Assembly (NCBI RefSeq): GCF_910585425.1
Contig: NZ_CAJUCP010000056.1
Span: 1-38,438, forward strand
Source: an uncultured Acetatifactor sp.
GTDB lineage: Bacteria > Bacillota > Clostridia > Lachnospirales > Lachnospiraceae
DNA length: 38,438 bases
Reading direction: 5' to 3'
Shown here: positions 1 to 7,125 of the stretch, one piece after another
How positions within the stretch are numbered: the first letter of the stretch is position 1
How the letters are laid out: every line of letters starts with the position of its first letter
The notes under the pieces: generated by a model
What the model was told of the DNA's origin: nothing
Databases searched by the model: none
What the model saw: the letters and a program-made list of their open reading frames with translations, nothing else
Position numbers and translations under genes: made by a program

Positions 1-172
1 GCAGCAATCGAGGAGGGGAATCCTTTCTCCCCTGCCCGCCGCGCGGCCCGCATGCTGCGATAGCAGCAAAATTCCATATGCGGGTCTGCGCAAAAAACAG
101 ACCGGCCGCGCTTTCATCGCGAAACCAGTCTGTCATATCGTTCCAGGGGTATCCTTCCGGAAAAACAGCCAT
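1..172 (-). CDS. Partial hypothetical protein downstream of degV (3' end outside window)
   Basis: An open frame starts with ATG 15 nt after the DegV stop codon and stays open to the left edge, giving 57 visible residues. It begins MAVFPEGYPWNDMTDWF. A purine-rich stretch (GGGAAGG) four bases before the ATG can serve as ribosome binding site, and the position suggests an operon with degV. I do not recognise the family. The frame contains a small inverted repeat (TGCTGC/GCAGCA around 53-68) that probably has no function of its own. An open frame of this length can arise by chance in GC-rich DNA, so the call rests mainly on spacing and the start site. Confidence 0.45.
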   Translation of the reverse strand, partial: MAVFPEGYPWNDMTDWFRDESAAGLFFAQTRIWNFAAIAACGPRGGQGRKDSPPRLL

Positions 173-187
173 GGAGCCTTCCCTCAA

Positions 188-1066
188 TCAGCGGGACTCT
201 CCCATAAAGAACAGCGCAATGGTGCCCGGCCCGGAATGCGCTCCGATGGTAGGGCCGATGTGGCTGATCAGGAAGTTCCGGAATCCGAACCTCTCCTTTA
301 TCAGATCCCGCACATACTCCGCATCCTCCAGAGCGTCCCCATGGCTGATGAACACGCAGTCCTCCCTGTTCTCTTCCGCCCAGGAACCCATCTTCTCCTC
401 CATATAATCCACCAGCGCGCTCAGGGATTTCTTCCGCCCCCGCACCTTTCCAATCAGGATCAGATGCCCTTCATCGTCCACATGGAGCTTTGGCTTGATG
501 GAAATCATGGAGCCCAGCACTGCAGCCGTCCTGCTGACCCGCCCGCCCCGGTAGAGGTGATACAGATCGTCTACCGTGAACACATGTGTGAAATTCAGCA
601 CATGCTCCTCCAGCCACCGGGCCGTCTCCTCCATGGATTTTCCCGCATCCCGCATCCTCACGGCCTTGTGGACGAACAGGCCCTCTCCCATGGATGCGCT
701 CAGGCTGTCCACCACCCTGATCTTCACCCGCGGATGCTCCTCCAGCAGCTCCCGGGCCGCCATACCGATATTGCCGCAGGTGCCGCTTAAGCCGGAAGAG
801 AACGCCAGATAGAGGATTTCCTCTGCTCCCCCTGTCTGTATATATTCCTCCAGCAGCTCCTTCGCCTCGGCGGGATTGATCTGGGACGTGGTGGGCATCT
901 TGCCCTCCTCCCGCATACAGGCATAGAATTCCTTCCAGTCCAACTGCTTTTCCCTGCCGTAGGTGACACCGTCCAGGATATAGCTGATGGGCAGGCAGCC
1001 CACATCGTGCGCCTCCAGATATTCCACCGGAAGGTCTGCCGTGCTGTCGGTAATGAGTTTGAACAT
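188..1066 (-). CDS. DegV family fatty-acid-binding protein
   Basis: Complete 292-residue protein of normal DegV length. It opens with the family signature ITDSTADLP at residues 5-13, followed by the SGLSGT segment near residue 90 and a C-terminal GPTIGAHSGPGT motif; these line the lipid pocket in DegV folds. Members are cytosolic proteins that bind a single fatty acid and, as FakB proteins, present it to the FakA kinase. I cannot tell from sequence whether this copy works with FakA. The start is supported by AGGAGG six bases upstream of the ATG. A promoter lies about 140 nt upstream, and a possible second gene follows 15 nt downstream. Confidence 0.93.
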   Translation of the reverse strand: MFKLITDSTADLPVEYLEAHDVGCLPISYILDGVTYGREKQLDWKEFYACMREEGKMPTTSQINPAEAKELLEEYIQTGGAEEILYLAFSSGLSGTCGNIGMAARELLEEHPRVKIRVVDSLSASMGEGLFVHKAVRMRDAGKSMEETARWLEEHVLNFTHVFTVDDLYHLYRGGRVSRTAAVLGSMISIKPKLHVDDEGHLILIGKVRGRKKSLSALVDYMEEKMGSWAEENREDCVFISHGDALEDAEYVRDLIKERFGFRNFLISHIGPTIGAHSGPGTIALFFMGESR

Positions 1067-1205
1067 ATTTTTCCTCCTGCTATACTCTATTCCATACTAT
1101 ATAATCGGCATTTCATTCTTGCCAGCCACATAGCACAGCCGGTCATGCCGTTTATCCGGTTTTCGGCAAGATTTAATCACCGAATATATATAATCAACTT
1201 TCCTG

Positions 1206-1234
1206 ACTTTACCACAAATCCCCTCATCTGTCAA
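1206..1234 (-). promoter_or_regulatory. Probable sigma-A promoter for degV
   Basis: On the minus strand TTGACA (1229-1234) is separated by 17 bp from TAAAGT (1206-1211). This would give a 5' leader of about 130 nt. A second weaker AT-rich candidate, TATATA near 1098-1103, sits closer to the gene. Confidence 0.5.
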
Positions 1235-1324
1235 ATCCGCGCCGCTATCCGGAGCCCCTCTCCGATTCCCTGTCAAAACCAGCGCGTATACTCCCCCGCG
1301 CTTCGTCCTCCTCGCCGGAACAGC

Positions 1325-1984
1325 TCACTGGGGCAGCAGGATCTCCGTGGTGAAAGCCCCGTCCTCGCTGTTGCGGCTGATGTAGCCGTGGCACCGCTCT
1401 ACGATGGTGTCGATCCGCACCAGCCCGTATCCGTGGCCTGTGCCCTTGGTGGTGCGAAACCGCCCTGCCTCCTTTTTCTGCTTCTTCTGCGCCGTGGTGT
1501 TGGTAAAGGACATGTACAGTTGGGTGTTCTTCATGTCCATATAGACGCGGATCAGGCGCTCCTCCTTGGGCAGCGCTATGCATGCCTCGATGGCATTGTC
1601 GAAAAGGTTGCCCATGATGATGCACAAATCGATTTCAGACGTGGTCAGGGACACCGGCACATGGGCGTCCGCCCTGACGGTGATGTCCCTGGATTTCGCC
1701 AGGGATATCTTGCCGTTCAGGATGACGTCCGTCATCTTGTTGCCTGTCTTCAGTACGGTATCCACCAGCTCCAGGTCGGCCCTCAGCTCCTTCAGGTACG
1801 CCTTCAGGGATTCCAGGTCGCCCGCCTGGGCATAGCTGCCCAAGACCTGGATATGGTTGCGGTAGTCATGCCGCCATCCTCTCACCTGGCTGTACATGTT
1901 CTCCATCTCCTCGTAGTGGGCCGTCAGCAGGCCGCTCTGGTACTGCGCGATTCTTTTGTCTATCAGCTTGTCCAGCAGGCGCAC
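1325..1984 (-). CDS. GHKL sensor histidine kinase, cytoplasmic (AgrC/LytTR-partner type)
   Basis: 219-residue kinase core. The phosphoacceptor box is WRHDYRNH with His at residue 39, the N box is NLFDNAIEA near 127, and the G box is GHGYGL near 185. This is the HPK10-like arrangement paired with LytTR regulators such as AgrA. Unlike AgrC it has no transmembrane sensor: the protein starts directly with a short helix and then the dimerisation domain. The start is a GTG preceded by AAAGGAG at 8 bp. No room exists for a longer N-terminus, because the regulator gene ends 26 bp upstream. It probably receives its signal from a soluble ligand, a partner protein or the neighbouring exporter. Which of these is inference. 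Confidence 0.88.
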   Translation of the reverse strand: MRLLDKLIDKRIAQYQSGLLTAHYEEMENMYSQVRGWRHDYRNHIQVLGSYAQAGDLESLKAYLKELRADLELVDTVLKTGNKMTDVILNGKISLAKSRDITVRADAHVPVSLTTSEIDLCIIMGNLFDNAIEACIALPKEERLIRVYMDMKNTQLYMSFTNTTAQKKQKKEAGRFRTTKGTGHGYGLVRIDTIVERCHGYISRNSEDGAFTTEILLPQ

Positions 1985-2010
1985 AGGGACTCTCCTTTCC
2001 GGTGAAAAGG

Positions 2011-2706
2011 TCAGAAATAGGCGATCAGGGCCCGGTTCACTCCCTCGTAGGCCCTGCCGGACAAAGGCAGCCGGGTGCCGTCCTTCAGGGTCACGTCGGT
2101 CCTGGCCACCTGCTTCACGAACCGCAGGTTCACGATATAGGAGCGGTGAATTTTGTAGAAGCTCTCGTCCAGTTCCCCTTCCAGCTCCTTCAATGTACGT
2201 TTAACCGTATATTCTTCATCGGCATGTACCGTGACATAGTTGCGCAGCACTTCCAGATACCGGATTTCATGCAGCGGCACCCTGGTGGTGGCGCTGCCGC
2301 AGGTGAGCAGGAGGGCATTCTCCCTGGCGGCCAGCCGTTTCATGGCCCTGTCCAGCACAGGGCGCAGCTTTTCCCCTGTCACCGGCTTCAGCAGATAGTG
2401 GAGCGCCTCCACATCGTAGCCCTGCCCGATATAGTCCATGTAGCCCGTGATGAACACAATCTGGAGCCCCGCGCCCATTTCCCGGAGCCTCCCTGCCAGC
2501 TCCACGCCGCTCATCTCCTTCATCTCGATGTCCAGGAACAGCACGTCTACGGAATCGTCGTCCTCATATGCGAAGAGAAAGGCCTCGGCGGAGGGATAGG
2601 CTTCTATCCGCAGGGGCTGCCCCGCCTCCCGGTTCCACTCCAGTATCAGGGACTTTATATAATCCGCATCCGCGGCGACATCGTCGCATATGGCAAATCT
2701 GTACAT
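2011..2706 (-). CDS. LytTR family response regulator
   Basis: 231 residues. The N-terminal receiver domain (about 1-120) has the acidic pair CDD at 7-9, phosphoacceptor Asp59 in LFLDIEM, and the conserved Lys in LLKP near residue 105. A LytTR DNA-binding domain follows (about 132-231, with motifs IRYLEVLRNYV and FYKIHRSYIVNL). The ATG at 2706 is chosen over a longer frame because AGAGGA lies 7 bp upstream and the receiver domain begins at once. It is followed 26 bp later by the kinase gene, so the two form a two-component operon. The likely target is the pair of direct repeats at 3088-3117, upstream of the small gene and the ABC exporter. Confidence 0.93.
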   Translation of the reverse strand: MYRFAICDDVAADADYIKSLILEWNREAGQPLRIEAYPSAEAFLFAYEDDDSVDVLFLDIEMKEMSGVELAGRLREMGAGLQIVFITGYMDYIGQGYDVEALHYLLKPVTGEKLRPVLDRAMKRLAARENALLLTCGSATTRVPLHEIRYLEVLRNYVTVHADEEYTVKRTLKELEGELDESFYKIHRSYIVNLRFVKQVARTDVTLKDGTRLPLSGRAYEGVNRALIAYF

Positions 2707-2757
2707 GGCAAAATCCTCTTGGCGGCTTCGCTGGCCGCTTGGCTCATTGCCCGCGGG

Positions 2758-2814
2758 AATAAAAACATCCCACAGGAAAACAGAATGCTGGTACGGCTGA
2801 TTCCTGAGGGATGT
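2758..2814 (-). terminator. Rho-independent terminator/attenuator between small gene and regulator
   Basis: Minus-strand hairpin with 12-bp arms (2803-2814 and 2765-2776) and a single T-T mismatch, a 26-nt loop, then a run of T (complement of 2758-2764). It lies 10 bp after the small gene stop and about 52 bp before the regulator ATG, so read-through from the strong upstream promoter would be limited. Confidence 0.7.
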
Positions 2815-2824
2815 CGAAAAACAA

Positions 2825-3007
2825 CTATTCCTTAATCTTGTCAAGCTCTGTCAAGTTTACTCCTGCCACTGTCAGTATTACTTTCAGTTCAATATAGCGT
2901 TCTTTCATTTCCGCGTATGCGTCTGAATCCTTTTGTGACAGCTTCATGTAGCGCTGCAGTCTGCCGAACTCTTCAACCGATATCTTTATCATCTCTTTTT
3001 CAGACAT
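2825..3007 (-). CDS. Small conserved protein (60 aa), paralogue of the protein at 32107-32289
   Basis: 60 residues, highly charged, with no signal peptide or membrane segment. It starts MSEKEMIKISVEEFGRLQ and ends NLTELDKIKE, and is predicted mostly helical. The paralogue 29 kb away shares the start, the segment YIELKVILT and the C-terminal GINLTELD. I know no function for this family. The gene is a unit of its own, with a consensus promoter (3055-3083), direct repeats just upstream, and a terminator directly after the stop. The ribosome binding site is weak (GGTGATAGG), while the promoter is strong. It sits between the LytTR two-component pair and a divergent ABC exporter, so it may belong to that regulon; this is inference. 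Confidence 0.85.
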   Translation of the reverse strand: MSEKEMIKISVEEFGRLQRYMKLSQKDSDAYAEMKERYIELKVILTVAGVNLTELDKIKE

Positions 3008-3054
3008 CCTATCACCACTTTCTAAAGGGCCGCACCTGTATATCCGATGCTTTC

Positions 3055-3083
3055 ATTATAACAGCCCTCCGGTAAGGTGTAAA
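3055..3083 (-). promoter_or_regulatory. Strong sigma-A promoter of the small gene
   Basis: Minus strand TTTACA (3078-3083), a 17-bp spacer, and perfect TATAAT (3055-3060). The flanking GCTTTACACC and AGGGCTGTTATAATG-type sequence is conserved in the second copy at 32359-32387, in contrast to ordinary intergenic DNA. Confidence 0.85.
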
Positions 3084-3087
3084 GCCT

Positions 3088-3117
3088 TATTTCGTCCCCC
3101 TATTCGGCTATTTCGTC
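3088..3117. promoter_or_regulatory. Candidate LytTR regulator site: two 9-bp direct repeats
   Basis: TATTTCGTC occurs at 3088-3096 and again at 3109-3117, an exact repeat with a 12-bp gap (21 bp start to start, two helical turns). LytTR regulators typically bind 9-bp direct repeats with a 12-13 bp gap just upstream of the -35. The near copy ends 4 bp from the -35 of the small gene promoter. The repeats also lie upstream of the divergent ABC exporter promoter. Confidence 0.6.
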
Positions 3118-3144
3118 ACCGCTGCGCCAAATTGCGGGAATCTA

Positions 3145-3153
3145 TGATACAAT
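3145..3153 (+). promoter_or_regulatory. Possible extended -10 promoter for the ABC exporter operon
   Basis: TGATACAAT (TG at 3145-3146, -10 TACAAT at 3148-3153) has an extended -10 form and no good -35 at 17 bp, which would suit activator-dependent transcription from the repeats 30-60 bp upstream. Confidence 0.4.
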
Positions 3154-3199
3154 AATTACATCCGCAAATTCCTATCGAAAGGAGACATGACAGAACGAT

Positions 3200-5080
3200 A
3201 TGGCAGAAAAAAAGCAAAAACCCAAATACAACATGTGGCAGTCCGCCGCCTTCATGGTGCGGCTGGCCATCCGGGAGCGGGAGAAGAAGGTGCCCGTGCT
3301 CTGCGTCCTGACAGCGCTTCTGGCGGTGGCATGCAATCTCACCGGGCTCTATGTGGCGCCCGTCATCCTCGGTTCCGTAGAGGCCCATGAGCCCCTGGCC
3401 AGGCTGTTCTTCATCATCCTGGCCTTTCTCTTCCTGAACCTCCTGCTGAATGCCGCCTCCGGCTATTTGGAGACCAATGTCCTATATGGCAGGATCACAG
3501 TGCGCATGGCCCTGAACAGCAAGCTCAACAACAAGATGGCCGTAACCTCCTATCCCAACACCTGCAACGATGAACTCCTGAAAAAGGTGTCCAAGGCCGG
3601 TGACTCGCTGAACTGCAATGAGGCTGCCGGAGAGGCCGTCTGGACCACCCTGACAGACCTGCTCCGGGACGTAATCGGGTTCCTGTTCTACCTGGCCCTC
3701 CTGTCCTCTGTGAGCCCTCTGCTGATCGCGGTCATTGCCGCGGCGTCCCTGGCGGGGTACTGCATCAACAGGCCTCTGGCCGAGTACCGTTACCGCCACC
3801 GGGAGGAGGAGGGGGAATGCAACCGCCTCTTTATACGTTTCTATACCTATGCGGAGGATGCCGCGATGGCCAAGGACATCCGCATCTTCGGCATGCGCCC
3901 CTGGCTGGAACAGATGTTCCACCGCACCTGGGAGACCTACCGCGCCTTCCACAGGCGGGTGCAGAATGTCTATCTGTGGGGCAGCATCGCCGGCCTGGTG
4001 CTGGCATTCCTGCAGAACGGCTTCGCCTATGCCTACCTGATTCGGCTGGTGCTGGACGGAGACTTGAGCGTGCCGCTGTTTTTGCTCTACTTCTCCGCCG
4101 TGGGGAATTTCAGCGCATGGATAAGCGGCATCCTGGGCGATATCCTCACACTGCACAAACAGGGCCTGGAAATCTCCAATATCCGGGAATGCCTGGAGTA
4201 TCCGGAACCCTTCCGCTTTGAAGACGGCGAGCCCATTCCTGCGGCCGGCATGGCCCGGGGCCGGACAGAATACGAGCTTTGCCTGGAGGATGTCTCCTTC
4301 CGCTATCCGGGGGCGGAGCAGGACACCCTCTCCCACATCGACCTGACCCTGCATCCCGGTGAGAAGCTGGCCGTGGTAGGGCTCAACGGCGCGGGAAAGA
4401 CCACCCTCATCAAGCTCCTCTGCGGCTTCCTGGATCCCACACAGGGAAAAGTGCTCCTAAACGGCAGGGACATCCGGCAGTACGACCGGCGGGACTACTA
4501 CCGTCTCTTCTCCGCCGTCTTCCAGGATTTCCAGGTCCTGGCCGCCACCGTGGCCGTCAATGTGGCACAGACCGATGAAAACATAGAGGAAGAGAAAGTC
4601 AGGGACTGCATCGCCAAGGCCGGTCTCACCGGGAAAATCGAGTCCCTGTCGGACGGATACCAGTCCAAGCTGGAGCGCTCCGTCTATGAGGACGCTGTCG
4701 CCCTGTCCGGCGGCGAGACCCAACGCCTGATGCTGGCCAGGGCCCTGTACAAGGACGCGCCTTTCGTGGTGCTGGATGAGCCCACCGCTGCCCTGGACCC
4801 TATAGCGGAGGCGGACATGTACCGCAAATACCATGATATGACGCAGGGGCGCTCCTCCGTGTACATATCCCACAGACTGGCCTCCACCCGCTTCTGTGAC
4901 CGCATCCTCTTAATCGAGGGCGGCAGGATTGCGGAGGAGGGAACCCATGAAACGCTGCTCTCCCTAGGAGGCCGCTATGCGGAGCTCTATGAGGTACAGA
5001 GCAGGTATTATAAGAAGCAGGAGCAGCTTCCTGACATCGGGCCGTCGGAGGAAAGCGCTGTTTCTCAAGAGGGGTGCTAA
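3200..5080 (+). CDS. ABC exporter subunit 1 (fused permease and ATPase)
   Basis: 626 residues: an N-terminal six-helix transmembrane domain (about 30-330) followed by an ATPase domain. Visible motifs are Walker A GLNGAGKTT near 394, Q-loop FQDF, signature LSGGE near 501, Walker B VVLDEPTA near 523, and the H-loop His in YISHRL near 556. All catalytic residues are present. It is followed 17 bp later by a second half-transporter of the same type, so the two probably form a heterodimeric exporter in the membrane. The cargo is unknown; the adjacent LytTR pair suggests a peptide or a toxic lipid-active compound. The start is uncertain: AAAGGAG lies 15 bp upstream of this ATG, while an out-of-frame ATG at 3187 sits nearer to it. 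Confidence 0.92.
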   Translation: MAEKKQKPKYNMWQSAAFMVRLAIREREKKVPVLCVLTALLAVACNLTGLYVAPVILGSVEAHEPLARLFFIILAFLFLNLLLNAASGYLETNVLYGRITVRMALNSKLNNKMAVTSYPNTCNDELLKKVSKAGDSLNCNEAAGEAVWTTLTDLLRDVIGFLFYLALLSSVSPLLIAVIAAASLAGYCINRPLAEYRYRHREEEGECNRLFIRFYTYAEDAAMAKDIRIFGMRPWLEQMFHRTWETYRAFHRRVQNVYLWGSIAGLVLAFLQNGFAYAYLIRLVLDGDLSVPLFLLYFSAVGNFSAWISGILGDILTLHKQGLEISNIRECLEYPEPFRFEDGEPIPAAGMARGRTEYELCLEDVSFRYPGAEQDTLSHIDLTLHPGEKLAVVGLNGAGKTTLIKLLCGFLDPTQGKVLLNGRDIRQYDRRDYYRLFSAVFQDFQVLAATVAVNVAQTDENIEEEKVRDCIAKAGLTGKIESLSDGYQSKLERSVYEDAVALSGGETQRLMLARALYKDAPFVVLDEPTAALDPIAEADMYRKYHDMTQGRSSVYISHRLASTRFCDRILLIEGGRIAEEGTHETLLSLGGRYAELYEVQSRYYKKQEQLPDIGPSEESAVSQEGC

Positions 5081-5097
5081 AGGAGGGAAAAGGGACA

Positions 5098-7029
5098 ATG
5101 AAAGATAGGAAAAATAAGAAAAACAGCAAGAAAAAGGACGCGGAAAAGCTGCTGTCCTGGAAAGAGACCTGGCAGGTTCACATAAGGGCCTTGCGGCTGA
5201 TCCACAAAAGCCAGCCAGGACTCATCATGACCTCCCTGATGCCCTGCGTCTGGAGCGCCCTGACCCCTTATGCGGGCATCTGGCTCATGGCGCTTATCCT
5301 GGATGAGCTGGCCGGCAGCCGGCAGTCTGAGAGGCTGCTCCGCCTGGTTCTGGCCACGCTGCTTTCGGCGGCACTGTTCTCCCTGGTGGACGCTTTCCTG
5401 AAAAAGCGCAAGGCCGTGGAGAGCGAATCCCGCTATTACTATATCCGTAAGCTGATAGACGACAAAATACTGGACATGGACTTCTGCATCATGGATGACC
5501 CCGAGACCAGCAAAAAAAGAGCCCAGCTCTTCCAAAGCCATTTTGGCGGCGCAGGCTGGGGATTGAACAGGGCCTTCGGGCTGTTGGAGGACCTCTTCAC
5601 TGCCGTATTCACTCTGACCGGCGGCATAGCGCTGACCGTGACCCTGTTCACCGCCAGAGTGCCCGATAATGCCGGGGCGCTGACTATCCTGAACAGCCCT
5701 CTTTTTGTGGTCCTCATCATGGCCGTCATGCTGGCTGTCACTTATGTGGCTCCTATGTTCTCCAATAAGTCGGACAGCTATTTCGCCTTCAATTCCGACA
5801 CCCACGCACTGGCCAACCGGCTCTTCGGCTACTATGGCTTCATGGGCCACAGGCGGGAATTTGCCACGGATATGCGCATCTACCGCCAGGATCTCCTGTG
5901 CAGAAAATTCAACAGCGACAAGACCGGCACTTTCAGCTCCCAGGGCTATTTCGCCCGTCTGGCCAGAGGCCCCATGGGCGCCTACTCCGGCGCTTCCAGG
6001 GCAGTGTCCGTGCTCTTCACCGGCATAGCCTACCTGTTCGTGGGCCTCAAAGCCTGGGCAGGGGCTTTCGGCGTAGGCCTGATGACCCAGTATGTATCCT
6101 CCATCGTCAGGCTTTCGGACGGAGTCTCCTCCCTGATAGGCACTGCCGGGCTGATCCGCATCAACGGCTCTTTCGTGCGGCAGTTTTTCGACTTTATGGA
6201 CTGCCCCAATGTGATGTACCAGGGGAGCCTGACCGTGGAGAAGCGCCGCGACCGGCAGTATGAGATTGAATTCCGGGACGTGTCCTTCCGGTATCCGAGA
6301 AGCGAGCAGTACGCCCTGCGCCATGTGAACATGAAGTTCAAGGTAGGGAGCCGGATAGCCGTGGTAGGGGAAAACGGCAGCGGCAAGACCACCTTCATCA
6401 AGCTGCTGTGCAGGCTCTATGACCCCACAGAGGGCACTATCCTCTTAAACGGCATCGATATCCGCAAATACAGCTATCCGGAATACCTGTCCGTATTCTC
6501 GGTGGTATTCCAGGATTTTGCCCTGACAGCCCTGCCGCTGGGCCAGAACGTGGCCTCTGCCGCATCCTATGACAGGGAAGCCGCCGTCTCCTGCCTGAAG
6601 AAAGCGGGGTTTGGGGACAGGCTGGACCAGCTTCCCAAGGGCCTGGATACTTATCTGGGCAAGGACCTGAACGAGGACGGCGTGGACATGTCCGGCGGGG
6701 AAAAGCAGAAGATCGCGCTGGCCAGGGCCCTGTACAAGGATGCGGCCTTCATCGTCCTGGATGAGCCCACCGCTGCATTGGATCCCATTGCAGAGGCCGA
6801 AATCTACAGCAGGTTCAACGCCATCATAGAGGACAAGACGGCCATCTACATCAGCCACCGCCTCTCCTCCTGTAAATTCTGCGACGACATATTAGTCTTC
6901 GACAAGGGCTCTGTCATCCAGCAGGGACGCCATGATGCCCTTGTAGCAGATGCAGCCGGAAAGTATCATGCGCTGTGGCATGCCCAGGCCCAATACTATG
7001 ACGACGCCGGGGCCGGTGTTCTAGTGTAA
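5098..7029 (+). CDS. ABC exporter subunit 2 (fused permease and ATPase)
   Basis: 643 residues. A very lysine-rich N-terminus (residues 1-18) is followed by the membrane domain and an ATPase domain with Walker A GENGSGKTT near 423, Q-loop FQDF, signature MSGGE near 531, Walker B IVLDEPTA near 552 and H-loop YISHRL. It is paralogous to the preceding gene in the ATPase part. The ATG at 5098 is preferred because AGGAGG lies 11 bp upstream with AAAAGGGA between; a frame opening at 5074 would overlap the upstream gene. Both ATPase sites of the predicted heterodimer look intact, unlike the many heterodimeric exporters with one degenerate site. Transcription probably ends at the hairpin at 7060-7106. 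Confidence 0.92.
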   Translation: MKDRKNKKNSKKKDAEKLLSWKETWQVHIRALRLIHKSQPGLIMTSLMPCVWSALTPYAGIWLMALILDELAGSRQSERLLRLVLATLLSAALFSLVDAFLKKRKAVESESRYYYIRKLIDDKILDMDFCIMDDPETSKKRAQLFQSHFGGAGWGLNRAFGLLEDLFTAVFTLTGGIALTVTLFTARVPDNAGALTILNSPLFVVLIMAVMLAVTYVAPMFSNKSDSYFAFNSDTHALANRLFGYYGFMGHRREFATDMRIYRQDLLCRKFNSDKTGTFSSQGYFARLARGPMGAYSGASRAVSVLFTGIAYLFVGLKAWAGAFGVGLMTQYVSSIVRLSDGVSSLIGTAGLIRINGSFVRQFFDFMDCPNVMYQGSLTVEKRRDRQYEIEFRDVSFRYPRSEQYALRHVNMKFKVGSRIAVVGENGSGKTTFIKLLCRLYDPTEGTILLNGIDIRKYSYPEYLSVFSVVFQDFALTALPLGQNVASAASYDREAAVSCLKKAGFGDRLDQLPKGLDTYLGKDLNEDGVDMSGGEKQKIALARALYKDAAFIVLDEPTAALDPIAEAEIYSRFNAIIEDKTAIYISHRLSSCKFCDDILVFDKGSVIQQGRHDALVADAAGKYHALWHAQAQYYDDAGAGVLV

Positions 7030-7059
7030 AACTGGTGTAAAATCAGATTTGGGGCCGAC

Positions 7060-7106
7060 AAAAAGCCCTGTCCGTCTGGCATACAGCCTGAAAGACAGGG
7101 CTTTTT
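7060..7106. terminator. Bidirectional rho-independent terminator
   Basis: GCCCTGTC (7065-7072) pairs with GACAGGGC (7094-7101), flanked by A5 and T5 so the stem extends to 13 bp. It serves the ABC operon on the plus strand and the germination gene on the minus strand. Confidence 0.9.
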
Positions 7107-7125
7107 CACACAGCGGCATTTCGTC

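Noticed and set aside
53..68. TGCTGC/GCAGCA inverted repeat as terminator of degV
   Set aside because: It lacks a GC-rich long stem and T-run in the needed direction and falls inside a probable coding frame.
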